DNA from: Mycolicibacterium aichiense
GTDB lineage: Bacteria; Actinomycetota; Actinomycetes; Mycobacteriales; Mycobacteriaceae
Direction: 5' to 3'
Length of the DNA: 64,000 nucleotides
Assembly: GCF_010726245.1 (NCBI RefSeq)
Contig: NZ_AP022561.1
Coordinates: forward strand, 62,001 to 126,000
Part shown: piece by piece, positions 50,211-58,787 of the stretch
Layout: every line of letters begins with the position of its first letter
Position numbering within the stretch: the stretch's first letter is position 1
Translations under genes and position numbers: made by a program
The notes under the pieces: generated by a model
Databases searched by the model: none
What the model was told of the DNA's origin: nothing
Seen by the model: only the letters and a program-made list of their open reading frames with translations

Positions 50211-50567
50211 GTGAGCGAGCACGAAGTCAAGATGATCATCCTGTCGACTGACGATCTGGATGAATCGATCAGGTTCTACAGTGACACCCTCGGAATGGCC
50301 GTGAAGTTCCGCGACGGCACGCATTTCGCGGCGCTCGACGGCGGTCCGGTCACTGTGGCGCTGGCGACGGAGGTCGACCACCCGATCCCCGGACAGGTCG
50401 TGGTCGGAATCAAGACGGCCGACGTCGACGCAGCCGCGAAGGCCGTCGAGGCCAGTGGTGGCGGAATCGTCAAGGGTCCCTACGACGACGCGCACGAACG
50501 TCGAGCCGTCGTCTACGACAACAAGGGCAACGGCCTGGTCTTCTACAGCCCGCTCGCGCGCAAGTAG
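50211..50567 (+). CDS. VOC (glyoxalase/dioxygenase fold) protein
   Basis: This 118-residue vicinal-oxygen-chelate protein has STDDLDESIRFYSDTLGM and KGNGLVFYSP. Members include glyoxalases, dioxygenases and resistance proteins. The metal ligands cannot be firmly assigned; a Glu is missing from the usual last-strand position. GTG start after AGGAGG. It is 26 bp downstream of the ThuA-like gene. Confidence 0.83.
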   Translation: MSEHEVKMIILSTDDLDESIRFYSDTLGMAVKFRDGTHFAALDGGPVTVALATEVDHPIPGQVVVGIKTADVDAAAKAVEASGGGIVKGPYDDAHERRAVVYDNKGNGLVFYSPLARK

Positions 50568-50579
50568 GGCACGGCCCGC

Positions 50580-50981
50580 GTGACCGAACTTCAAGACCGG
50601 CAGGATATTTCAGATCTCCTGATCCGCTACGCCAGCGGCATCGACCGGCGCGACTGGGACCTGTTCCGGACCGTGTTCACTGCCGACTGCCACCTGGACT
50701 ACGGCCAGATCGGAGTGTGGGACGGCGTCGATGAGGTCACCGAATTCATGGACGTCGCGCATGCCGCCGCCGGCTACCTCATGCATCGCATCAGCAACAT
50801 CGTCATCGATCTGCAGGACGATCGGGCCACCAGCCGCTGCTACGTCGATGCGTGGATCATGGCTGCGGACAACAACTCCGGGGTGAACGCCAGGGGCTTC
50901 TACGACGACGAGATCGTCCGCACCGACGCCGGCTGGCGGATCGCCCGGCGCACCTTCACCACTGTGCAGGTGGTGTACTGA
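50580..50981 (+). CDS. NTF2-fold (SnoaL-like) protein in ECF operon
   Basis: This 133-residue protein shows the SnoaL-like pattern (DRQDISDLLIRYASGIDRRDWDLFRTVFTADCHLDYG and MHRISNIVIDL) of scytalone-dehydratase/ketosteroid-isomerase-type folds. The Tyr and His residues of dehydratase-like members are present in part (YASGID, MHRISN). GTG start 12 bp after the VOC gene; its stop overlaps the next ATG (TGATG). Possible dehydratase or isomerase; unproven. Confidence 0.83.
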   Translation: MTELQDRQDISDLLIRYASGIDRRDWDLFRTVFTADCHLDYGQIGVWDGVDEVTEFMDVAHAAAGYLMHRISNIVIDLQDDRATSRCYVDAWIMAADNNSGVNARGFYDDEIVRTDAGWRIARRTFTTVQVVY

Positions 50982-51802
50982 TGGCTGACAACTTCGCCGA
51001 GCGATACGGACCCTGGGCGCTGGTCGCCGGTGCCTCCGACGGCGTGGGTGCCGCCTTCGCGGACGCACTGGCCGCGCGCGGGCTCGATGTTGTGTTGCTC
51101 GCGCGCCGGCAACCGGTACTCGACGATGTCGCCGCGGACATCCGCGGCCGGCACGGAATCGAAACCAGGACGCTGGCAATCGATCTCGCAGGAGCGGGTG
51201 CGGCGGCCGCCGTGGTCGAGGCGACGGCAGATCTCGACATCGGCTTTCTGGTGTACTGCGCGGGCGCTGACCCCGACTTCAGGCCGTTCCTGAGCAATTC
51301 GATCGAGGCGGCCGAGAACATGGTGCAGCGCAACTGCGTTGTGCCGATGCAGCTGTGCCACCACTACGCGGCACCGATGGTCGAGCGGGGCCGGGGCGGG
51401 ATCGTCGTGTTCGGCTCCGGGGCCGGCTTTTTCGGCGGGCCGAACATGGTGGCCTACGGCGCGTCAAAGGCCTTCGACATGGTGTTCGCCGAAGCGCTCT
51501 GGAGCGAGCTGCACGACAAGGGCGTCGACGTCATCGGGCTGATCCTCGGCAAGACCGACACCCCCGCGCTGCGCAAGCTCGAACACCAACGCGGCACCCT
51601 TGCCTCGGAAGACGAGACACCCAAGGACGCGGTACCGGTCGAAGACGTGGTGGCCGAAGCCTTCGCGAACCTCACCAACGGGCCGACGGTGCTCGTCGGT
51701 GAGCAGATGCGCGGTGTCGGGCAGTTGCTGGCATCGATGGATCGCAACGACGCGGCGCGGCTGATGGCACAGTCGATCACCGCGGCAATGGGACCGAACT
51801 GA
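50981..51802 (+). CDS. Short-chain dehydrogenase/reductase, last gene of ECF operon
   Basis: This 273-residue SDR has AGASDGVG at the N-terminus and a YGASK catalytic motif. The NNAG motif reads YCAGAD. It resembles mycobacterial SDRs with a C-terminal extension (ITAAMGPN end). Its start overlaps the NTF2-fold gene's stop by one base. With the upstream SDR, the operon contains two dehydrogenases, suggesting successive redox steps on one substrate (inference). Confidence 0.89.
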   Translation: MADNFAERYGPWALVAGASDGVGAAFADALAARGLDVVLLARRQPVLDDVAADIRGRHGIETRTLAIDLAGAGAAAAVVEATADLDIGFLVYCAGADPDFRPFLSNSIEAAENMVQRNCVVPMQLCHHYAAPMVERGRGGIVVFGSGAGFFGGPNMVAYGASKAFDMVFAEALWSELHDKGVDVIGLILGKTDTPALRKLEHQRGTLASEDETPKDAVPVEDVVAEAFANLTNGPTVLVGEQMRGVGQLLASMDRNDAARLMAQSITAAMGPN

Positions 51803-51925
51803 CGCTCGGGTTTTTGCCCTGTTCAGTGCGTCGCATGTTTACCGATCTCAGATCTGGATAGCTAGTACCGGTACCAGGCAGGTCGTTACTCACGCACGAT
51901 TGACGCACGATTGGAGCACGAAGCC

Positions 51926-52213
51926 ATGAAGTTGATCGAGATTGTCGCCGGTGCCGCTGTCGCCGGCGGATTGGCTGCAACCGCACTGGGATTGAGCGCC
52001 GCGACCGCGGGCGCCGACCCCGGCTGGACCCCGCCTCCCGGCCCTGTCCAGCCCGCGCTGCCGCCGGCCGGACCCGATGCGGGCTCTCCGCCGGCCTGGG
52101 CGCCGCCGAAGCCCGTGGACCCGACCTGGGCCGCCGGCAACAAGCAGGTGTGGGACGAGGGCTGGAATCACTGGGGCGTCTGGATCAACGGGGTCTTCGT
52201 CCCGACCTACTGA
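51926..52213 (+). CDS. Small secreted proline-rich protein
   Basis: This 95-residue protein has a signal peptide (about 1-30, cleavage near AGADP) followed by a Pro-rich linker (PPPGPVQPALPPAGPD) and an aromatic tail with WDEGWNHWGVWINGVFVPTY. It resembles small mycobacterial exported proteins of unknown function. The ATG at 51926 follows GGAGC; an upstream TTG at 51911 is less likely. Two copies of GCACGATTG lie just before it. Confidence 0.75.
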   Translation: MKLIEIVAGAAVAGGLAATALGLSAATAGADPGWTPPPGPVQPALPPAGPDAGSPPAWAPPKPVDPTWAAGNKQVWDEGWNHWGVWINGVFVPTY

Positions 52214-52314
52214 TCGCCGCATGACGCCGCGGGATGCCGTCTGATCGCCTGGGGTGACGGCACCCGCGGCGTCCTCGCGTGTGGGCATCCGGGACATCGC
52301 TCTATGGTCGAACA

Positions 52315-53031
52315 GTGACGATCACCTACGACGATGCGCTGCGGGACCAGATCCGCGATCACTTGAGCGGCCATCAACGTCGCTCGGCGGCCGACCCCAC
52401 CAAGCGGCATGCCGCCGTCGCGGTGGTGCTCGTCGACTCCGACGCGGGTGAGGACAGGGTCGACCCGGCTCCCGTCGACGACTGGATTGCCGGCCGGCCG
52501 ATGGAACCCGGCTTGGACGGCCGGATGGTCGAAGTCTCGGGCGGTGCCGCATTTCTGTTGTGTCGCAGGGCTTCCCGGTTGAACTCGCATGCTGCGCAGT
52601 GGGCTCTTCCCGGCGGCAGGCTGGACCCGGGGGAGACCGCGATCGACGCGGCGTTGCGTGAGCTCGACGAGGAAGTCGGGATCACGCTGCCCCATTCATC
52701 GGTGCTCGGTGTGCTCGACGACTACCCGACGCGGTCGGGCTACATCATCACCCCGGTGGTGATCTGGGGAGGCGGGCGCCTGGACCCGCGTCCGGCGCCC
52801 GACGAGGTTGTCGCCGTCTATCGGGTAGGACTGCACCAATTGCAGCGCCCGGATTCGCCGCGGTTCATCACCATCCCGGAGAGCCCGCGTCCCGTCGTGC
52901 AGATGCCGTTGGGCAACGACCTCATCCATGCGCCCACAGGTGCTGTGCTGCTTCAACTTCGGTGGCTGTGCCTGGAAGGCCGTCACGATCCCGTCGACGA
53001 GCTCGAACAACCTGTCTTCGCCTGGAAATAG
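52315..53031 (+). CDS. NUDIX hydrolase (NUDT7/CoA-diphosphatase-like)
   Basis: This 238-residue protein has the Nudix box GGRLDPGETAIDAALRELDEEVG (about 98-120), with the expected Arg-Glu and Glu-Glu metal ligands, and a longer N-terminal region (ADPTKRHAAVAVVLV) as in CoA pyrophosphatases. It would hydrolyse nucleoside diphosphate-X compounds; CoA or NADH derivatives are plausible. The GTG at 52315 is selected because the preceding sequence is not protein-like. It converges on the sodN gene over a strong hairpin. Confidence 0.87.
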   Translation: MTITYDDALRDQIRDHLSGHQRRSAADPTKRHAAVAVVLVDSDAGEDRVDPAPVDDWIAGRPMEPGLDGRMVEVSGGAAFLLCRRASRLNSHAAQWALPGGRLDPGETAIDAALRELDEEVGITLPHSSVLGVLDDYPTRSGYIITPVVIWGGGRLDPRPAPDEVVAVYRVGLHQLQRPDSPRFITIPESPRPVVQMPLGNDLIHAPTGAVLLQLRWLCLEGRHDPVDELEQPVFAWK

Positions 53032-53044
53032 TCCCCTGAAAAGC

Positions 53045-53079
53045 ACGTACCGCGCGGCCGTGAGGACCGCGCGGTATGT
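53045..53079. terminator. Strong hairpin between convergent NUDIX and sodN genes
   Basis: ACGTACCGCGCGG (53045-53057) pairs with CCGCGCGGTATGT (53067-53079): 13 bp with one wobble, and the 9-nt loop can pair further. It lies between the two stop codons and probably terminates both transcripts. Confidence 0.7.
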
Positions 53080-53091
53080 GGACGACGATTG

Positions 53092-53514
53092 TCAGGCAGG
53101 CGGATAGACGCCCATGCCCTTGGCCTTCTCGGTCTGCCAGAAGATGTCCGAGATCTGATCGATGGTCGCGAGCAGCTTCTCAGCGGTGGCGGCGTCGGTC
53201 GACTTCTTGACATCACCGGCACCGTGCACGCCGTCCCAGAACAGCTGGTGCAGGTTCGGGAACTGCTCGAAGTGCTCCTTGGTGAAGAAGTCGGCCCACA
53301 ACACCATCAGGTGATGCTTGACCTCCTCGGCGCGCTGCTCCTTGATGAGGATCGCGCGGGTCCGGAAGTGCTCATCATCCGAGTCGTTGTACTTCTGGAT
53401 GGTCTTGAGGCACGACAGCGCCTCGATCTTGGCCTGCGCGGGGTCGTAGACGCCGCAGTACAGGTCGCAATGAGCGTGGGCAGGGGTGGCGTTGGCGAAA
53501 AGTCGTTGCAGCAT
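53092..53514 (-). CDS. sodN: Nickel superoxide dismutase precursor
   Basis: This 140-residue protein has a 14-residue leader followed by the nickel hook starting at His15: HCDLYCGVYDPAQA. After cleavage His1, Cys2 and Cys6 would bind nickel. Position 5 of the hook is tyrosine, where the described motif HCxxPCGxY has proline. The rest is the four-helix NiSOD fold (KIEALSCLKTIQKY, VKHHLMVLWADFF). It removes superoxide in the cytoplasm or exterior. It diverges from the processing peptidase gene with only 22 bp between the start codons. Such enzymes are well known in Streptomyces and patchy in mycobacteria. Confidence 0.92.
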   Translation of the reverse strand: MLQRLFANATPAHAHCDLYCGVYDPAQAKIEALSCLKTIQKYNDSDDEHFRTRAILIKEQRAEEVKHHLMVLWADFFTKEHFEQFPNLHQLFWDGVHGAGDVKKSTDAATAEKLLATIDQISDIFWQTEKAKGMGVYPPA

Positions 53515-53519
53515 GGCCC

Positions 53520-53532
53520 TAACTTACCCTTT
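53520..53532. promoter_or_regulatory. Overlapping divergent leaderless promoters of sodN and sodX
   Basis: In the 22-bp gap, TAAGTT on the minus strand (53521-53526) lies 6 nt before the sodN ATG, and TACCCT on the plus strand (53525-53530) lies 6 nt before the sodX GTG. Both fit TANNNT-N6-RTG leaderless start geometry. The two -10 boxes overlap by two bases, so their use may be mutually exclusive. Confidence 0.5.
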
Positions 53533-53536
53533 CACT

Positions 53537-53875
53537 GTGCGGGAGAACCATGGGCTCGGTTCCTGGCCGCTGCGCCGGTTTCGGGTGGTGGAGGAGTCGA
53601 TGTTGCCGACCCTTCGCCCTGGTGACGGGCTGTTGGCGGTTCGGGCCGGGACCCCGCGTACCGGACAATTGCGGGTGTTCCCCGATCCCACTCTGCCGAC
53701 CAGGTGGCTGATCAAGCGGGTCGGGACAGTGCGGGGGCGTGGCCGGGCCGCGACCTTCGAGGCGTGCTCGGACAATCCGCACGCGCCGGGTGTCGTCGAC
53801 TCGCGTCGATTCGGCTGGGTTCCGGCCGCGGGCTCCTACCGGGTGGTGTGGACCGTCCGCGGTACACACAGCTGA
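53537..53875 (+). CDS. sodX: S26-family peptidase for NiSOD maturation (SodX)
   Basis: This 112-residue minimal S26 signal-peptidase-like protein has the catalytic Ser21 in ESMLPTLRPGD and Lys60 in WLIKRVG. There is no membrane anchor, as expected for the SodX protease that removes the NiSOD leader. The GTG at 53537 is preferred; the frame is open back to 53486 but would overlap the sodN gene. In Streptomyces the sodN and sodX genes are co-directional, but here they diverge. Confidence 0.85.
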   Translation: MRENHGLGSWPLRRFRVVEESMLPTLRPGDGLLAVRAGTPRTGQLRVFPDPTLPTRWLIKRVGTVRGRGRAATFEACSDNPHAPGVVDSRRFGWVPAAGSYRVVWTVRGTHS

Positions 53876-53881
53876 GTCTGA

Positions 53882-53907
53882 GTTTCGTTTCCGGGTTATT
53901 GAGGTAA
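53882..53907 (+). promoter_or_regulatory. Weak sigma-F/B-like promoter before csbD
   Basis: GTTT (53882-53885) is followed after 16 nt by AGGTAA (53902-53907), a partial fit to GTTT-N15-17-GGGTAT. The start codon is only 9 nt further. CsbD genes are general-stress genes in other bacteria, which supports the idea. Confidence 0.35.
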
Positions 53908-53916
53908 CCGGGGCGC

Positions 53917-54090
53917 ATGGGTATCTCAGACAAGATCAGCAATAAAGTCGACGACGCCGCGGGCAAGGCCAAAGAGGGAGTAGGCAAGGCCACCGGCGAC
54001 AAGAGCACCGAAAACGAAGGCAAGGTCGATCAGGCCAAGTCGAGCCTGAAGGACGCCGGCGAGAAGATCAAAGACGCTTTCAAGAGCTGA
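53917..54090 (+). CDS. CsbD-family stress-response protein
   Basis: This 57-residue, highly charged protein starts MGISDKISNKVDDAAGKAKE and contains GVGKATGD, the CsbD signature. CsbD proteins are small, disordered general-stress proteins of unknown biochemical role. The gene is too short for a long-ORF screen. GGGGCG precedes the ATG. A small hydrophilic ORF starts 2 nt after its stop. Confidence 0.85.
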   Translation: MGISDKISNKVDDAAGKAKEGVGKATGDKSTENEGKVDQAKSSLKDAGEKIKDAFKS

Positions 54091-54092
54091 GT

Positions 54093-54245
54093 GTGGAGCT
54101 CAGCCAGCAGCCACCGGCCACGCCGGCGGATGCCAGGAAAGCGAGTGAAGAGCAGCGCATCCTGCAGGACCAGCTGGATCGTCAGAACGACGATCCAGCT
54201 GGCCCCGGCAAGGTCGATAGGCACCAGGTCGCCGACGAGACCTGA
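54093..54245 (+). CDS. Short hydrophilic protein downstream of csbD
   Basis: GTG-initiated 50-residue ORF reading VELSQQPPATPADARKASEEQ and ending VDRHQVADET. It starts 2 nt after csbD and is rich in Gln, Asp and Pro. Composition looks like a disordered stress protein, but no family is recognised. A perfect hairpin lies inside it, so the ORF could instead be untranslated 3' sequence. Confidence 0.45.
   Translation: MELSQQPPATPADARKASEEQRILQDQLDRQNDDPAGPGKVDRHQVADET
54170..54202. terminator. Perfect 14-bp hairpin downstream of csbD
   Basis: CCAGCTGGATCGTC (54170-54183) and GACGATCCAGCTGG (54189-54202) pair perfectly around the 5-nt loop AGAAC. There is no T-tract. It may end the csbD transcript or stabilise its 3' end. 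It lies within a candidate 50-residue ORF. Confidence 0.55.
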
Positions 54246-54246
54246 G

Positions 54247-55182
54247 CTACTGCGGGTGGGTGGCCAGGTATTCGGCTACCGGCATGGGCTCATCGGCGGA
54301 ATATCCGATCGGTAGAACGACGTCACCTTCGGTGGTGACGTAGTAGACATCCCACTGGTAGTAGCCCGCGAAAGTCGCGGGGTCGGCCAGTACCGCGGCG
54401 TAATCCTTTACCGCAGAGACGTATTCGTCTGCATGGTTGTAGCGGTAAATGGCGTGATCGGGGTCCGCGTCGAAACCGTTGGCAGCCAGGTAACGCCCGG
54501 CGGCCATGATGCTGTCGTGCGCTGAGCGAATGTCGCCGCCGTCGCCGTGGGCGGCGAACGTGGAGGGCAAGAACTGCATCGGGCCGTCCGCTCCGGCGCT
54601 GCTGAGTCCCACGATGCTGCCGAACCGGGTCTCGACCAGGTTGATGGCCGCCAGATAGTTCCAGCCGACGCCGGTGGCGGCCTCGGCCTCGCGGTAGTAA
54701 CCGAGCAATTCATCTGCGGGCGCCGGCGGCTGGATCTGCCATGCGGGCACAGTGTCCCGAGGGTGAGCCATCGCCGCGAGTTGCCGCCGCGCGTCGACGT
54801 TGCGGTCGTAGGCGTCGAGCAACTCCGACGGGATGCGCGGCCGGATGATCGAATCCCACTCGGGGTGGCGACCGATGCTGCGGTAGGCAACCTGCTGACG
54901 GCGCGCAGCCGCGACAAGAGCGGGCGGCGGTGTCGACGGATCACGAATGGCCAATTCGTCGGCGACCAGGTCGTCGGCGAGCTGAGCGGGCTCCGGCGCC
55001 AGCCTGGGCTGGGCGCCGGCGCGTGCCGCGTCCGGTGGAGTGGTGGAATCCAGCGCGGCCGCCGGCACCGATGAGGCGTGCGGCCCGCTGACTGGCGTGC
55101 CCACCGGGTGCACAGTGCCCGACGCGCAGGCGGCAACGCTCAGCAGGACTGTCGCGGGCACGAGAGCGAATCGGATGCGCAC
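54247..55182 (-). CDS. Lipoprotein lytic transglycosylase (SLT-like)
   Basis: This 311-residue exported protein has a lipobox with Cys19 (LSVAAC), a Pro/Ala-rich linker and a lytic transglycosylase domain with the catalytic Glu in NLVETRFG, GPMQFLPSTFAAHG and the RYNHADEYV motif. It would cleave the MurNAc-GlcNAc bond of peptidoglycan at the outer face of the membrane. The GTG at 55182 is chosen because the signal peptide follows at once. It is divergent from a VanY-type carboxypeptidase, so two wall hydrolases share one promoter region. Confidence 0.86.
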   Translation of the reverse strand: MRIRFALVPATVLLSVAACASGTVHPVGTPVSGPHASSVPAAALDSTTPPDAARAGAQPRLAPEPAQLADDLVADELAIRDPSTPPPALVAAARRQQVAYRSIGRHPEWDSIIRPRIPSELLDAYDRNVDARRQLAAMAHPRDTVPAWQIQPPAPADELLGYYREAEAATGVGWNYLAAINLVETRFGSIVGLSSAGADGPMQFLPSTFAAHGDGGDIRSAHDSIMAAGRYLAANGFDADPDHAIYRYNHADEYVSAVKDYAAVLADPATFAGYYQWDVYYVTTEGDVVLPIGYSADEPMPVAEYLATHPQ

Positions 55183-55245
55183 CGCGCAAGTCTGTCGTAC
55201 GACGACGGTCAGCACCAGGATTCGGTCTGGAAGGATGTGTGGATC

Positions 55246-55830
55246 ATGCGGGTAGCTGCCACCTCCGTCTCAGCCGTCGTGCAGGGTGCGGCCACGATAG
55301 CGGCGCTCTTGGTCGGCGCCGTCGGGGTAGCGGACCCCTCACCCCGAATTGCCTTGGCCGACAACACCGTCAGCGGCGATCCGCCGGCCGTCGGAGCCGG
55401 GGACGGCTCGCTGGCCGACGGCCAGATTCTGACACCGTTCGACGTGCAGAACCCCGCCGTCGGCCGCCTGGATCCGCAGCTGCTGACCGCCATCCAGCAG
55501 GCCGCCTCCGCGGCGTCGGCCGACGGCATCACCATGACGATCACGTCCGGGTGGCGCTCACCGGAATTCCAGCAGCGCCTGTTGGACAGCGCGGTCGCGC
55601 AGTACGGCAGCCTGGCGGCTGCCCGCGAGTACGTGCAGACCCCCGAGGCGTCCAAGCATGTGGTGGGTGAGGCCGTCGACGTGGGGGGTGTGGGCGCCGA
55701 TCAGTGGTTGATGGCCAACGGCGCGCGGTTCGGTCTGTGCCGCATTTATGCCAATGAGGTGTGGCATTTCGAGCTGGCCACCGACGCAGTCGGAAATTGC
55801 CCGCCGCTTCTGCCCAACGCGGCTGGTTGA
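55246..55830 (+). CDS. Secreted VanY-type D-alanyl-D-alanine carboxypeptidase
   Basis: This 194-residue exported metallopeptidase has a signal-like N-terminus (about 1-39), TSGWRSPEFQQRLLD, the zinc motif SKHVVGEAVDV and WHFE with the final His ligand. It would trim the terminal D-Ala from peptidoglycan stems, consistent with the L,D-transpeptidase-rich wall of mycobacteria. It overlaps nothing; the next gene starts 16 bp after its stop. Confidence 0.87.
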   Translation: MRVAATSVSAVVQGAATIAALLVGAVGVADPSPRIALADNTVSGDPPAVGAGDGSLADGQILTPFDVQNPAVGRLDPQLLTAIQQAASAASADGITMTITSGWRSPEFQQRLLDSAVAQYGSLAAAREYVQTPEASKHVVGEAVDVGGVGADQWLMANGARFGLCRIYANEVWHFELATDAVGNCPPLLPNAAG

Positions 55831-55846
55831 GCGTAATTTGATCCGG

Positions 55847-56629
55847 ATGAGAAGTCTGGATGAAATCCGCACCGCACTCGAGGCCTGCTACTCGGCGATC
55901 GAAGGCCTGTGCGCCGACTTGAGCGACGCCGACTGGAAAGCACAGTCGCTGTGTCCGGACTGGGTGGTGCGCGATGTCATCCAGCACGTCGTCAGCATCG
56001 AAGCCGTGATGGCCGGCTGGCTGCCGCAAGACGACGCCACCCCGCCGCCGTTCGAACGGGCTGCGGAGTTCCTGGCCGGCACCGACGACCCGGCGACGCT
56101 GGCCGAGAAGGTCACCGCAGTCTTCGCCGAGCGCAGGCGCGACCTGAGTTCGCTGACGGCCGCCGACCTCGACCGGCCGTCGTGGATGCCCACCGGCCGG
56201 GGGACCTACGGCCGTTTTCTGGAGATCCGGGTGTTCGACTTCTGGGTTCACGTGCGCGACATCACGATTCCGCTCGGACGACCCACCGACGACGGTGGGA
56301 TCGCGGCGGAGATCGCGCTGGGACAGGTCGAAAGCTCGATCGGCTACATCGCGGGCAAGAAGGTGGGAGTGCCCGACGGCAGCGGCATCTCCTTCCGGTT
56401 GACCGGTCCGGTGGTCCGGGAGATCGATGTCTCGGTCGACGGTCGTGCCAAACAGGTTGCGCACCTTGAGGATCCGGATGCGGTGCTGACCACCGACTCG
56501 ACGACGTTCATCATGCTCGCTTCCGGCCGGATCGATCCCCAGGCCCAGATCGACGCCGGCGCTGTGACCTGGAGTGGCGACGCCGAGTTGGGTGAGCGCG
56601 CCGCCCGCAACCTCAGGTTCACGATGTGA
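55847..56629 (+). CDS. Mycothiol-dependent maleylpyruvate isomerase family (DinB-fold) protein
   Basis: This 260-residue protein has the MDMPI/DinB metal-binding pattern: His in [17 protein letters not shown] helix (DVIQHVVSI) and HVRD near residue 137. An SCP2-like C-terminal domain follows ([20 protein letters not shown]). Members use mycothiol for isomerisation or transfer reactions, but the exact function here is unknown. Its stop overlaps the next gene's GTG, which encodes a thioredoxin-fold protein, supporting a thiol link. Confidence 0.85.
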   Translation: MRSLDEIRTALEACYSAIEGLCADLSDADWKAQSLCPDWVVRDVIQHVVSIEAVMAGWLPQDDATPPPFERAAEFLAGTDDPATLAEKVTAVFAERRRDLSSLTAADLDRPSWMPTGRGTYGRFLEIRVFDFWVHVRDITIPLGRPTDDGGIAAEIALGQVESSIGYIAGKKVGVPDGSGISFRLTGPVVREIDVSVDGRAKQVAHLEDPDAVLTTDSTTFIMLASGRIDPQAQIDAGAVTWSGDAELGERAARNLRFTM

Positions 56630-57318
56630 CCGGGCGGCCCGAGTCCGTCGACTTCCACTTCGACGTGATGTGCCCGTACGCCTACCAGACGTCGCGGTGG
56701 ATCCGCGAGGTCCGGGATCAGACCGGGCTGGTGGTGAACTGGCGCTTCTTCAGTCTCGAGGAGATCAACCGCAAAGAGGGCAAGAAGCATCCGTGGGAAC
56801 GGGATTGGTCCTACGGCTGGTCGATGATGCGCATCGGGGCACTCCTGCGTCGGCGCTCGATGGCGGACGTGGAGGCCTGGTATCAGCGTGCCGGCCGGGC
56901 CCTGCACGTCGAGGGTCACAAACCGCACGACCCGGCGGTGGCCCGGCACCTGTTGGCTGAGCTCGGTTTCGACCCGGCGCTGGTCGACCAGGCCATTGCC
57001 GATCCCAGCACCGGTGACGAGGTGCTGGCCGACCACAACCGCGTCGTGGCCGCCGATGGTTACGGCGTGCCGACGCTGTTCTTTCCCGACGGTCAGTGTC
57101 TGTTCGGACCCGTGTTGGTCGATCCGCCGACCGGGGAGGCGGCGGTGCGATTGTGGGACGCCGTCGTCGCGTGGACGGAATTCCCGCACCTTTATGAACT
57201 TCAGCGGCCCAAGACGCCGGCCGACGCGCAGCTGATCGCCGAGACGTTCCGCCCGTACCTCGAGGCCCGCGACTGGGTATCGATCAACCGGGGTGAGGTC
57301 GTCGGCTTCGGAGACTAG
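56626..57318 (+). CDS. DsbA-like thioredoxin-fold protein related to Rv2466c
   Basis: This 230-residue DsbA-family protein starts [21 protein letters not shown] and has [18 protein letters not shown], both close to the mycothiol-dependent nitroreductase Rv2466c. The CxxC-type active site is CPYAY (Cys16), so the second cysteine is missing and the protein would need mycothiol for turnover. It overlaps the mycothiol-linked isomerase gene (GTGA), so both likely act in one thiol pathway. Confidence 0.84.
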   Translation: MTGRPESVDFHFDVMCPYAYQTSRWIREVRDQTGLVVNWRFFSLEEINRKEGKKHPWERDWSYGWSMMRIGALLRRRSMADVEAWYQRAGRALHVEGHKPHDPAVARHLLAELGFDPALVDQAIADPSTGDEVLADHNRVVAADGYGVPTLFFPDGQCLFGPVLVDPPTGEAAVRLWDAVVAWTEFPHLYELQRPKTPADAQLIAETFRPYLEARDWVSINRGEVVGFGD

Positions 57319-57345
57319 CGGTCGTCGTCGCGGTTAGATCGAGGT

Positions 57346-57699
57346 ATGCGTGTCAACCGGATCATTGCCGACCTGCCGGTCTCCGATATCGAGGCGGCCA
57401 AAGGCTTCTACACCGACTACCTGGGGCTGAGCACCGAGGAGTTCAACCTCGGCTGGGTGGCCCGATACACCTCGCCCGACACCGGTGCGAACCTGCAACT
57501 GGTCACCGCCGATGCGACGGCACCCGAGTCGCCCGTCATCTCGGTGGCCACCGATGACGTCGACGCTGCCTACGAGCAGGCCCGCACCCGTGGCTACCAG
57601 ATCGTGCATCCGCTGACGACCGAGTCGTGGGGGGTGCGGCGGTTCTTCGTTCGCGATCCGGACGGCAACGTGATCAACGTTGTGGCACACCGGGATTAA
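57346..57699 (+). CDS. VOC-family protein
   Basis: This 117-residue glyoxalase/bleomycin-resistance-fold protein has VSDIEAAKGFYTDYLGL and a C-terminal RDPDGNVINVVAHRD, the usual metal-site end. Its likely role is detoxification or ring cleavage, not fixed by sequence. It lies 27 bp downstream of the DsbA-like gene and converges on the Ag85-type gene. Confidence 0.87.
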   Translation: MRVNRIIADLPVSDIEAAKGFYTDYLGLSTEEFNLGWVARYTSPDTGANLQLVTADATAPESPVISVATDDVDAAYEQARTRGYQIVHPLTTESWGVRRFFVRDPDGNVINVVAHRD

Positions 57700-57707
57700 C
57701 GCGCGGA

Positions 57708-58787
<1,080 letters not shown>

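Noticed and set aside
51803..51925. GTACCGGTAC palindrome and duplicated GCACGATTG as a mobile-element end
   Set aside because: No transposase, target duplication or terminal repeats are near; the repeats are short and may be chance or a local operator.
54091..54315. 74-codon ORF starting at 54091
   Set aside because: It runs into the antisense of the lytic transglycosylase gene and is Arg/Ser-rich. The alternative frame from 54093 is shorter and more protein-like.
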